Source: Sutcliffiella horikoshii (GTDB taxonomy: Bacteria > Bacillota > Bacilli > Bacillales > Bacillaceae_I). Taken from it: a stretch of 64,000 nucleotides of DNA. Below the pieces are notes generated by a model, which saw only the letters and a program-made list of their open reading frames with translations, was not told the DNA's origin and made no database searches. The position numbers were made by a program, and so were the translations under genes. The DNA is taken from contig NZ_CP082918.1 in NCBI RefSeq assembly GCF_019931755.1, positions 1,282,001 to 1,346,000 on the forward strand, written 5' to 3'. Positions 18,821 to 26,181 of this stretch are shown here, piece after piece; the first letter of the stretch is position 1, and each line of letters begins with the position of its first letter.

Positions 18821-18855
18821 ATACCCCCGTCACTTTTCGCGGTAGACGGGGGTAT
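18821..18855. terminator. bidirectional terminator between the GNAT gene and yajQ
   Basis: An 11-bp perfect inverted repeat ATACCCCCGTC / GACGGGGGTAT sits between two convergent stop codons. Confidence 0.85.
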
Positions 18856-18872
18856 ATATGTATGGTTGCAGC

Positions 18873-19364
18873 TTAACGGTAGTTTACAAATTGCAGGTCA
18901 ATATCCAAGTCAGCCTCACGAAGAGCAGCAATAACCTGTTGAAGATCATCACGATTCTTTCCTGTTACACGTACCTGGTCATCCTGGATTTGCGTTTTTA
19001 CTTTCAATCCAGAGTTTTTGATGATGGTATTGATTTTTTTCGTATTGTCTTTATCAATACCCTGAACAAGCTTTCCGCGCTGACGAACTGCCCCTTTAGA
19101 AGCATCTTCAATCTTACCGTATTGAATATTTTTCGTTGGAACATTTCGCTTGATCATTTTACTGACCATTACATCTTTCAATTGATCCAATTTGAATTCA
19201 CTGTCTGAAAGAAGGACAATTTCTTCTTTTTCTAACTTGATGTCACTGACAGAACCTTTAAAGTCAAATCGATTCTGAATTTCTTTTAACGCAATATTAA
19301 TGGCGTTTGTTACTTCAGATAAATCTACTTTTGAAACAATATCAAAAGAGCTCTCTTTTGCCAT
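18873..19364 (-). CDS. yitK: YajQ family nucleotide-binding protein (B. subtilis YitK)
   Basis: 163 residues, the usual length of the UPF0234/YajQ family. The N-terminus [19 protein letters not shown] and the middle [10 protein letters not shown] are family signatures. Members bind nucleotides, in some bacteria cyclic-di-GMP. It is divergent from yitL, as in B. subtilis. Confidence 0.93.
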   Translation of the reverse strand: MAKESSFDIVSKVDLSEVTNAINIALKEIQNRFDFKGSVSDIKLEKEEIVLLSDSEFKLDQLKDVMVSKMIKRNVPTKNIQYGKIEDASKGAVRQRGKLVQGIDKDNTKKINTIIKNSGLKVKTQIQDDQVRVTGKNRDDLQQVIAALREADLDIDLQFVNYR

Positions 19365-19566
19365 GGAAATCCCTCCATCATAGGTTTAAAAATTTTACCA
19401 AATGGTAATTGTAAGAAAAATATCGCTTTCTGTTCCTAATTATAGTAGAATAAAGCGATTTGGACAACTTAATCAAAGTCATGTACACTTTACATAACAA
19501 ACTCCAGCATTCATATAGTATGCGAATGTGGTTGATAATAATGGGCAAAAAGGAAGGTATAACGAA

Positions 19567-20424
19567 ATGATGCAAACAGGTACGGTATTAGAATTGACGG
19601 TTGATCGCGAGACGCCGCTTGGATATATGTTAACAGATGGAGAAGAGACAATCCTCCTTCATAAAAATGAAGCAACAAGAGAATTAGGGGAAGATGAAAC
19701 GGTCGAGGTTTTCTTATACTCTGACCAAAAAAGCCGTATTACAGCTACCATGACGATTCCAAAAGGTCTAAATGGGCATGAATGGATGGAAGTAGTGGAG
19801 CCGCTGCCGGGCCTTGGTGTTTTCATAAACATCGGAATTGCAAAAGATGCTCTTATCCCAGCAGATGATCTCCCTGTATTTGAAGAAATTTGGCCACAAG
19901 TTGGCGACCATTTGCTATGCCGCGTAAAAACGGACCGCCGTGGAAAATTGATTGGAAAACTCGCTACGCAAGATGTAATGTTAGACAGATCCATTAAAGC
20001 ACCATCCGATATCCTTAATCAAAATATTCAAGGGACCATCTACCGCCTTTTAAAAGTGGGAAGCTATATGATTTCTAACGAAGGTTATGTTGGCTTCATT
20101 CATAACTCAGAACGTAAAGAAGAGCCAAGATTGGGCCAGGTGGTGGAAGGAAGAGTCATTGATGTGAAGGATGACGGAACTATCAATGTATCTCTATTGC
20201 CGCGCAAACAAGAAGCAATGGACGAAGATGCCCAAGTTATCATGGACTATCTTGAGCTAAGAGGCGGAACAATGCCTTACAGCGATAAAAGTGCCCCTGA
20301 TGATATCAAGGAGCAATTCAATATCAGCAAAGCCGCATTTAAGCGTGCAATGGGCAAGCTGTTGAAGCAAGGGTTGATTCGTCAGTCTGAGGGTTGGACG
20401 TATAAGAAGGATGAAGAAAAATAA
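19567..20424 (+). CDS. cvfB: S1-domain RNA-binding protein CvfB (B. subtilis YitL)
   Basis: 285 residues with tandem S1-like beta-barrel domains and a C-terminal winged helix (about 220-285, ending in the KRAMGKLLKQGLI segment), the structure known for CvfB. CvfB binds RNA and influences virulence factor production in Staphylococcus. The ATG at 19567 is chosen because AAGGAAGGT lies 7-8 bases upstream; the longer frame from 19528 has no ribosome site. Confidence 0.92.
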   Translation: MMQTGTVLELTVDRETPLGYMLTDGEETILLHKNEATRELGEDETVEVFLYSDQKSRITATMTIPKGLNGHEWMEVVEPLPGLGVFINIGIAKDALIPADDLPVFEEIWPQVGDHLLCRVKTDRRGKLIGKLATQDVMLDRSIKAPSDILNQNIQGTIYRLLKVGSYMISNEGYVGFIHNSERKEEPRLGQVVEGRVIDVKDDGTINVSLLPRKQEAMDEDAQVIMDYLELRGGTMPYSDKSAPDDIKEQFNISKAAFKRAMGKLLKQGLIRQSEGWTYKKDEEK

Positions 20425-20449
20425 TTGTGTGTTCGGCTTCGCCGGTTTG

Positions 20450-20483
20450 CAGCTCATTAGGTGACTAGTGGGCTGTTTTTTTT
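20450..20483 (+). terminator. terminator of cvfB
   Basis: CAGCTCA pairs with TGGGCTG (one G-U pair) across a 12-base loop and is followed by eight T. It lies 26 bases after the cvfB stop. Confidence 0.75.
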
Positions 20484-20488
20484 CATGT

Positions 20489-20517
20489 AAAAAGCCGCCC
20501 CTCAAAAAAGAAGCGGC
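20489..20517 (-). terminator. terminator of the 43-residue protein gene
   Basis: On the minus strand GCCGC and GCGGC enclose a 14-base loop and are followed by TTTTT, 14 bases past the stop at 20531. Confidence 0.65.
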
Positions 20518-20530
20518 GCTACAATATATC

Positions 20531-20662
20531 CTACAAATGATCCGTCTTCTTAGAATACTGACGCTCACCTTTTTGTTCATTCTTCTCACGCTGCATGTTC
20601 TTTTCATGGCGTTTAGCGTTGTTGTCTTTTGCTTTTTTGTCGTTATCGCTTGTGTGTGGCAT
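20531..20662 (-). CDS. small highly charged protein, 43 residues
   Basis: Reads MPHTSDNDKKAKDNNAKRHE and ends QYSKKTDHL. It is almost entirely Lys, Glu, Asp, Asn, Arg and Gln, without a hydrophobic core, and resembles short Bacillus proteins of the DUF3941 kind. AGGGG lies before the ATG and a terminator follows directly, so it has the parts of a real gene. No function is known. It is likely soluble and disordered. Confidence 0.7.
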   Translation of the reverse strand: MPHTSDNDKKAKDNNAKRHEKNMQREKNEQKGERQYSKKTDHL

Positions 20663-20726
20663 AGAAAAACCTACCCCTTTCTGAAAAAGATAGGAATAGG
20701 TTGTCCTGCCTGCATGAAGTTATGTG

Positions 20727-21590
20727 TTACGCTTTTTTCCCGTTGAGGAAGAATAAGGCGATGGTTCCCGGGCCCGAATGAGCGCCTACTGCTGAACCGA
20801 TAGAAGTAATGGTAAAATCATCACAATCACAAGACTCTTTAATCATTTCTTTTAAAGCTTCTGCGGTAGCAAGGTCGTCTCCATGGCTGATACCGATTCG
20901 TTGTTCCCCAGAGTCAAAACCATTACGCTCCCGCATGACTTCCACCATCCGGCGCAATACTTTCTTGCGGCCCCGGATTTTCTCAAGTGGAACCAATTTT
21001 CCATCTTCCATATGAAGCAAAGGCTTGATATTCAAAAGTCCTCCGACAAATGCGGATGCTTTACTTACGCGACCGCCGCGAGCTAAATAATCTAAATTAT
21101 CGACTGTGAAAACATGTTCCATATGACTAATATCATGATTCACGGAAGACAACAATTCTTCTTTGGATGCTCCGTCACTCGCCATTTCAGCAGCTTTTTT
21201 AACAACAAGACCATATCCTAAAGAAGCGCATTTGGAATCAATGATTGTTAAGTCAAGATCTGGATATTCTTCCATTACTTCTTTTTGCATCAATACTGCT
21301 GTTTGATATGTACCTGATAATTCAGAAGAGAAAGCTACATAGATGGCAGTTTCATTTTTCTGTGCCACTGTTGTAAACAGTTCTTTCATGAAAACAGGGG
21401 AAGCTTGTGAGGTTTTAACTACTTCACCACTCCGCATGGCATCATAAACTTGTGAAGAATCAATAGTGACCATGTCCTCATATTCTGTGTCACCAAACAG
21501 AACTTTTAAAGGAATAAGGTCTATCATATCACTTGCAAAAAAATCTTTTGGTAAGTCGCTGGCACTATCTGCGATAATTCTTATTGTCAT
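20727..21590 (-). CDS. yitS: DegV family fatty-acid-binding protein (B. subtilis YitS)
   Basis: 287 residues, typical DegV length. The N-terminus IRIIADSASDLPKDF carries the DegV signature, with ligand-contact segments TSQASP (about 60) and the VDNLDYLARGGRVSK block near 160. DegV proteins (FakB relatives) bind a fatty acid and, in Staphylococcus, present it to a kinase. The ATG at 21590 follows AGAAGGTGA; a longer frame to 21713 lacks a ribosome site. Confidence 0.92.
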   Translation of the reverse strand: MTIRIIADSASDLPKDFFASDMIDLIPLKVLFGDTEYEDMVTIDSSQVYDAMRSGEVVKTSQASPVFMKELFTTVAQKNETAIYVAFSSELSGTYQTAVLMQKEVMEEYPDLDLTIIDSKCASLGYGLVVKKAAEMASDGASKEELLSSVNHDISHMEHVFTVDNLDYLARGGRVSKASAFVGGLLNIKPLLHMEDGKLVPLEKIRGRKKVLRRMVEVMRERNGFDSGEQRIGISHGDDLATAEALKEMIKESCDCDDFTITSIGSAVGAHSGPGTIALFFLNGKKA

Positions 21591-21804
21591 AAGGTCACCT
21601 TCTTTACTATACTTACAAGCATGGGTTAAGCTGTATGAAAAAATAAACGTTCCTTCCGTTAGAGGAATATTGCTCCTTTTTTCAAGTTTACCTATTAATG
21701 AATCACTCTTCAAGAAAAGAAAATCCGGATTTTCGTTTCAGGAGGGTAAAAAGAGGAAAAATACATAAAATAAGGCAGCAGGCTGTTAGGAGGTTTTTGG
21801 CCAT

Positions 21805-22650
21805 ATGAATGTGCAACAACATGTAAAAAAGGTGCTAATTGTACTAGTGGGAGCTTTTCTGAACGCGATTGCGATGAATTTCTTCCTTATACCGGCGGAT
21901 GTTTATGCTAGTGGGTTTACAGGTGTATCTCAGCTGATATTCCGTATTTCAGAAGATTTTCTCCCTTTTACGGTTTCAACAGGTATAACGTTATTGCTTC
22001 TTAATATACCGGTTACAATATTGGCGTGGAAGAAGGTAGGACGCTCTTTTACTATTTATAGTTTTTTAAGTGTTTTCTTAATGTCGTTTTTTCTAGAGGT
22101 TGTACCGATCTACAGCTTTAATGACGACATTTTACTTAATGCTGTTTTTGGTGGTGTCATCGCTGCGGTGGGTGTCGGTTTGACACTTAAGTGGGGGGCA
22201 TCTACTGGTGGTTTGGATATTATCGCCATGATTTTATCCCGGATGAAGGACAAGCCTGTAGGAACGTACTTCTTTGCACTTAATGCGGTAATTATCGTCA
22301 CAGCGGGTCTTGTGTTTGGTTGGGAAAAAGCTTTATATACGCTTGTGACTCTTTATGCTTCTACTCGTGTTATTGATGCGATCCATACGAGACACGAGAA
22401 GCTGACAGCAATGATTATCACGAAGAAAGGGCAGGCGGTCAAAGAAGCCATTCATGCGAAAATGGTACGTGGTATTACGTCGGTTCCGGCACGCGGGGCA
22501 TTTACAGGGGAAGATAAGGAAATGCTGATGATTGTTATCACTCGTTATGAGATGTATGATTTGGAGCGGATTTTAAAGGAAGCGGATCCGAATGCTTTTA
22601 CTAATATCGTACAGACTACTGGTATTTTCGGCTTCTTCCGAAAAGATTAA
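21805..22650 (+). CDS. yitT: YitT family membrane protein
   Basis: 281 residues: a YitT/DUF161 membrane domain with five or six helices (about 10-170), including the duplicated glycine-rich loop GASTGGLDIIA, followed by a cytoplasmic DUF2179 domain (about 200-281) ending VQTTGIFGFFRK. The function is unknown; relatives are widespread in Firmicutes. TTAGGAGG precedes the ATG. A type 2 repeat begins 17 bases after the stop. Confidence 0.92.
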   Translation: MNVQQHVKKVLIVLVGAFLNAIAMNFFLIPADVYASGFTGVSQLIFRISEDFLPFTVSTGITLLLLNIPVTILAWKKVGRSFTIYSFLSVFLMSFFLEVVPIYSFNDDILLNAVFGGVIAAVGVGLTLKWGASTGGLDIIAMILSRMKDKPVGTYFFALNAVIIVTAGLVFGWEKALYTLVTLYASTRVIDAIHTRHEKLTAMIITKKGQAVKEAIHAKMVRGITSVPARGAFTGEDKEMLMIVITRYEMYDLERILKEADPNAFTNIVQTTGIFGFFRKD

Positions 22651-22667
22651 GTTCCGTTAAACACCTC

Positions 22668-22793
22668 TGGTGATTTCCGCACCGGGCTTCGCTTTCCGCG
22701 GGGCGACCTTGAGCCTCCTCGCTGCGCTGCGGGGTCTCAACATTGTCGCTACTTTCCCCGCAGGAGTCTACGCCCTTTGCTCCAATCCCCAGC
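22668..22793 (+). repeat. dispersed GC-rich repeat, type 2, copy E
   Basis: Reads CTTCGCTTTCCGCGGGG, CTTGAGCCTCCTC, TGCGGGGTCTCA, CCCCGCAGGAGTCTACGCC and TTTGCTCCAATCCCCAGCT, the same layout as copy D at 5833 on the other strand. It sits between the yitT stop and its terminator. Confidence 0.7.
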
Positions 22794-22804
22794 TTGAAAT
22801 TTAA

Positions 22805-22846
22805 AAAACAGCGCACAAGCTTTGGATATGGCTTGTGCGCTGTTTT
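22805..22846. terminator. bidirectional terminator after yitT
   Basis: A 16-bp perfect inverted repeat AAAACAGCGCACAAGC / GCTTGTGCGCTGTTTT with a 10-base loop lies between yitT and the convergent small gene at 22852. Confidence 0.92.
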
Positions 22847-22851
22847 GTGTG

Positions 22852-23088
22852 TTACTTGTCTTGTTGACTGTTGAAAAGTTCTTCCTGCAATTCGCGAAGC
22901 TGCATTTTTTCAGCATCGTTTGAATTTGCATAAGCGGAGGATAATGCGTTTTTGGCAACACTCATCGAATTCGAGTCGATTTCAGATGAATAATCATGTT
23001 TATTGTTATGCTCAGGTGCAGAATCATTCTTGCCATTTACCACATTCATCACTGCTTCACGAGCGGATTGGAATAATTGGTTTCCCAT
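22852..23088 (-). CDS. small hydrophilic protein, DUF3813-like
   Basis: 78 residues, beginning MGNQLFQSAREAVMNVVNG and rich in Asn, Ser, Glu and Gln, with a predicted helix at the end (EKMQLRELQEELF). I believe it is a DUF3813-type protein found only in Bacillaceae, but the assignment rests on memory of its N-terminus. It forms a two-gene unit with the 50-residue gene directly upstream (two-base gap). Confidence 0.75.
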   Translation of the reverse strand: MGNQLFQSAREAVMNVVNGKNDSAPEHNNKHDYSSEIDSNSMSVAKNALSSAYANSNDAEKMQLRELQEELFNSQQDK

Positions 23089-23090
23089 AA

Positions 23091-23243
23091 TTATATCCCT
23101 CCAAGAGAGTTGCGTTCGGCTTGATGTGCTTTGCGCTCTTCTGCTTGTTCCATCGTAAGGTGATAAGGGATTTGCTGGTCATGAAGCTGTACAGAATTTT
23201 TACCCTGCTGAACAAAACGTTTTGATTTGCTGCTTCTACCCAT
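23091..23243 (-). CDS. small basic hydrophilic protein, 50 residues
   Basis: MGRSSKSKRFVQQGKN to NSLGGI. It is positively charged at the start, has no hydrophobic segment, and is unrecognised. The ATG at 23243 is preferred because GGGGGG lies ten bases upstream; an in-frame start at 23285 would add 14 residues. It is transcribed just ahead of the 78-residue gene. Both could be sporulation or stress peptides, but nothing in the sequence proves that. Confidence 0.65.
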   Translation of the reverse strand: MGRSSKSKRFVQQGKNSVQLHDQQIPYHLTMEQAEERKAHQAERNSLGGI

Positions 23244-23334
23244 TATGAAAGCCCCCCTTTTCATATCGGACAATCGCTTGTCCACTATGTAGTCTAAGTA
23301 AAAATGGTGCTTTCTATTAGGGCAAATATTGGTC

Positions 23335-24144
23335 TTAAAGCTTAAGTTTTTTCTCTAAAAATACAGCAATCCCATCTTCTTCGTTACTTAGTGTGACTTC
23401 GTTGGCTTTTTCTTTCAATCCGTCAATGGCATTTCCCATTGCCACACCAGTGCCTGCATACTCAATCATTTCATAATCATTATCTTCGTCCCCAAAAGCA
23501 ATGATGTTTTCTTTCGGGATATTGTAATGAGCGGCAACTCTTTGTAATCCCACTGCTTTGTTCATGCCTGTGCGAACAAGCTCGATAACGTGCCATGGTG
23601 CAGCCCATCGTCTGTGGTCGATTACTTCGGCATGTACTTCTGATAGGTATTCTCTAATTTTAGGCACTTCTTCTTCACTTGCGTGGATAAGGATACATGT
23701 TGGATCTTTTTTTAGTACCTTTCTCAAGTCACCTGTCTCTATCTTTGGATTACCAAACCCGAAGATATCTAACAATTTTTCATCATGAAAGTGGAAGTAA
23801 ACATCATCCATTACTTCTGCCAAAATATTATGTATGTTATATTTTTCGCTTACTTCAACGATTTCTTTTACTGTATCAATGGAAAGTGGCTCATGATAAA
23901 CGCCCCATTCATCGTTGCCGGGGTAATGCACAAATGCGCCGTTAAAATTAACTATGGGAGAAGTAAGATTCATTTCTTCATAATACATGATGCTTGCTCT
24001 GTATGGACGTCCGGTTGCAATTACGACTTCATGTCCCTGCTCCATTGCTTTTTGAAGGGCGACTTTATTTCTTTTGGAAATTTTTTTGTCATCTGTTAAT
24101 AATGTTCCGTCCAGGTCAACTGCAATTAGATGTTTTTCCACCAT
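23335..24144 (-). CDS. yitU: Cof-type HAD phosphatase (B. subtilis YitU)
   Basis: 269-residue HAD-IIB hydrolase. The nucleophile motif DLDGTLL is at about 10-16, ATGRP at about 43-47 and the metal site FGDEDND near 217. It dephosphorylates small phosphorylated metabolites; YitU-type enzymes are implicated in FMN-precursor or sugar phosphate turnover. The neighbour order yitT-yitU-yitV is that of B. subtilis. Confidence 0.92.
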   Translation of the reverse strand: MVEKHLIAVDLDGTLLTDDKKISKRNKVALQKAMEQGHEVVIATGRPYRASIMYYEEMNLTSPIVNFNGAFVHYPGNDEWGVYHEPLSIDTVKEIVEVSEKYNIHNILAEVMDDVYFHFHDEKLLDIFGFGNPKIETGDLRKVLKKDPTCILIHASEEEVPKIREYLSEVHAEVIDHRRWAAPWHVIELVRTGMNKAVGLQRVAAHYNIPKENIIAFGDEDNDYEMIEYAGTGVAMGNAIDGLKEKANEVTLSNEEDGIAVFLEKKLKL

Positions 24145-24209
24145 ATCAAACTCCTTTTTTGTACATAAAAAAATTCTTCTGATTCAAGTGTAACCTTTTT
24201 CAAATTTGA

Positions 24210-24233
24210 TTGTCTACATGTTAAACTAGACAA
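24210..24233. promoter_or_regulatory. inverted repeat between yitU and yitV
   Basis: TTGTCTA and TAGACAA form perfect 7-bp arms around a 10-base spacer in the 140-base divergent promoter region. A regulator-binding site is plausible; no known consensus was recognised. Confidence 0.35.
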
Positions 24234-24284
24234 GAGTATATTAAATAGGAAAAATGAGGTAAAAACTGGACTGGGGGACGTAAG

Positions 24285-25097
24285 ATGATAAATGTCATCA
24301 AGCAGAAGACAGGTGCTGTTTCCTATCTTCATGTATGTGAAGCAGATTCCTTTTCAAATTCGAAGCCTACTGTTATCTTTGTACATGGGTTTCAAAGTGT
24401 AAAGGAAAATAACCTGCATTATGCCTACCTTTTAGCTGAAAAAGGCTTCCGCGTCATACTTCCTGATTGCATCCATCATGGTGACAGGGATAGCGGATTG
24501 AAGAGTCAACAAATGATGCAGGCATTCTGGGAAATTGTGATACAAACGGTTCATGAAATAGATATTTTAAAGAAACACCTCACGGAATCAGGATTAGCTG
24601 ATGAAACGGAAATTGGGGTTGCAGGAACATCCATGGGCGGCATCGTAACCTTTGGTGCATTAAAAAAATATCCTTGGATCAAAGCAGCAGTCAGTTTAAT
24701 GGGTTGTCCAAGCTATCAAGATTTTGCACGCTACAAAGTGGACAAGTTCCTTGAGGCAGGGTTTGCATTGCCATTTTCAGATGAGCAATTGGAATCATAC
24801 TATGCGAAATTAAAACCATATGATCTAGCAAGCGACCCATCATCCCTTGAAGAAAGGCCTTTGTTATGCTGGCATGGGAAACGGGACACAGAGGTTCCGA
24901 TTGATCCATTATTGACGTTTGTAAAAGCCAATAAAGGTTATTATAAAAATAAGCCAAACAATATAAAGGTCATCGTGGATGAATATGCAGATCATAAAGT
25001 GAGCAGAGAAGGTGTGTTGGCAACAGTGGATTGGTTTGCTGAGCACCTAACACAAAATGTAAAGGAGCGATATCATGCAGGAAACATTAAAAGATAA
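24285..25097 (+). CDS. yitV: alpha/beta hydrolase, putative esterase (B. subtilis YitV)
   Basis: 270 residues. VHGFQS (about 35) forms the oxyanion-side loop, the nucleophile elbow is GTSMGG (about 113-118), an acid lies around WHGKRDTEVP and a histidine at DHKVS (about 240). The substrate is unknown. Its end overlaps the start of yitW by 23 bases. Confidence 0.9.
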   Translation: MINVIKQKTGAVSYLHVCEADSFSNSKPTVIFVHGFQSVKENNLHYAYLLAEKGFRVILPDCIHHGDRDSGLKSQQMMQAFWEIVIQTVHEIDILKKHLTESGLADETEIGVAGTSMGGIVTFGALKKYPWIKAAVSLMGCPSYQDFARYKVDKFLEAGFALPFSDEQLESYYAKLKPYDLASDPSSLEERPLLCWHGKRDTEVPIDPLLTFVKANKGYYKNKPNNIKVIVDEYADHKVSREGVLATVDWFAEHLTQNVKERYHAGNIKR

Positions 25098-25386
25098 AGT
25101 AATGGAGATATTGGAAGAAGTGGAGGACCCTGAACTTGGGGTTGACATTGTTAACCTTGGACTAGTTTATGACGTGGAGATCGACGCATCCAATAATGTG
25201 GATATTACTATGACATTGACTTCTATCGGTTGCCCGCTTGCAGGGGAGATTGTGGAAGATGTCAAAAAGAAGCTTGCACCAGTGGAAGAAATCAATGATG
25301 TGGATGTGAATATTACATTCAATCCGCCTTGGAGCAAGGATCGAATGTCCCGTCTTGCAAAAATAGCATTGAACGTTACAGACTAA
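25075..25386 (+). CDS. yitW: MIP18/DUF59 family iron-sulfur assembly factor (B. subtilis YitW)
   Basis: 103 residues. DPELGVDIVNLGLVYDVEI (about 18-36) and TSIGCPLAGEI with a conserved cysteine (about residue 60) are the DUF59/SufT-like signature; members help mature Fe-S proteins. AAAGGAG precedes the ATG within the end of yitV, so expression is coupled. Confidence 0.92.
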   Translation: MQETLKDKVMEILEEVEDPELGVDIVNLGLVYDVEIDASNNVDITMTLTSIGCPLAGEIVEDVKKKLAPVEEINDVDVNITFNPPWSKDRMSRLAKIALNVTD

Positions 25387-25419
25387 AAAACACATTAGAG
25401 TGGAAGGGGAGAAATGGTC

Positions 25420-25758
25420 ATGAAAAACAAAGTGATACTTGTCAGTTCCAATCAATTGGGTAAAGGTGATGAAGCTTTAGGTGAAGGTGTGCTTGAGACA
25501 TTTTTTACCATTCTAAAGCAACGCGAAGATAAGCCAGAGGCAATTTTTCTGATGAACACAGGGGTATACACGTTAACAGAAGAATCACTTGTATCTGTCC
25601 ACCTGAAAGAGATCCATGAAGCTGGCGTTCCTGTATATGCTTGTAAAACTTGTGTAGACCATTATGAGGTGGAAAAGCAGCTCATAAGTGGGGAAATTAG
25701 CGGCATGGGCCATTTTATTGACCTTGCCTCTAAGCATGAAGTTCTGACGATTGCTTAA
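25420..25758 (+). CDS. DsrE/YedF-like sulfur-transfer protein
   Basis: 113 residues with a DsrE-type fold: an N-terminal beta strand VILVSSNQLGKGDEALGEGVL, an acidic region, then CKTCVDH (about 75-81) with two cysteines that could carry sulfur. The start at 25420 has AAGGGGA eight bases upstream; the in-frame ATG at 25414 is too close. It probably shares a transcript with yitW, which fits a sulfur or Fe-S role. Confidence 0.8.
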   Translation: MKNKVILVSSNQLGKGDEALGEGVLETFFTILKQREDKPEAIFLMNTGVYTLTEESLVSVHLKEIHEAGVPVYACKTCVDHYEVEKQLISGEISGMGHFIDLASKHEVLTIA

Positions 25759-25892
25759 TTATGGATGACAGAAGCCTCTATGGATTGAGACATGAAACAG
25801 GACAACTTGGGTACGATAAAAAGGAGATAATTTCATCTCATTTTACGGTACAGTCTTAGAATTTTCATGATCTGACTATAGGAGGTATTCGT

Positions 25893-26072
25893 ATGGGACA
25901 GAATCAACAATTCAGACCGGGTCAAAAAGCGCCCAATAACGGCATTTATTTAGAAATAGGTGAGACCGGAAGCGGAGTGAAAAATCCTCAGAAGGTAAAC
26001 CTAAAAGCCGGGGACACTTTTCCCGAAACTTCCAACCACAATCGCCTCTGGGCGAAAAAGCGCCGTCCGTAA
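25893..26072 (+). CDS. yjzC: YjzC family small protein
   Basis: 59 residues. FRPGQKAPNNGIYLEIGETG and the ending LWAKKRRP match the Bacillus YjzC family, of unknown function. TAGGAGG stands before the ATG and a terminator follows seven bases after the stop, so it is monocistronic. Confidence 0.88.
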   Translation: MGQNQQFRPGQKAPNNGIYLEIGETGSGVKNPQKVNLKAGDTFPETSNHNRLWAKKRRP

Positions 26073-26078
26073 CTATTA

Positions 26079-26110
26079 AGTCATCCTCTTTATGAGAGGG
26101 TGGCTTTTTT
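26079..26110 (+). terminator. terminator of yjzC
   Basis: GTCATCCTCT pairs with AGAGGGTGGC (two G-U pairs) over a four-base loop, followed by six T. Confidence 0.8.
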
Positions 26111-26181
26111 GGATATTCAATGAGGAAACTTTTAGATGGCTCGGTACGTAGAAATATTATAAAAAAGGAGTGATCTCAAAT

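Noticed and set aside
22616..22961. Minus-strand frames across repeat copy E and the yitT terminator
   Set aside because: They cover a repeat, a terminator and the 3' end of the DUF3813-like gene in another frame.
26111..26181. CIRCE or CtsR operator before clpB
   Set aside because: Neither the CIRCE inverted repeat nor the GGTCAAA direct repeat of CtsR could be found.
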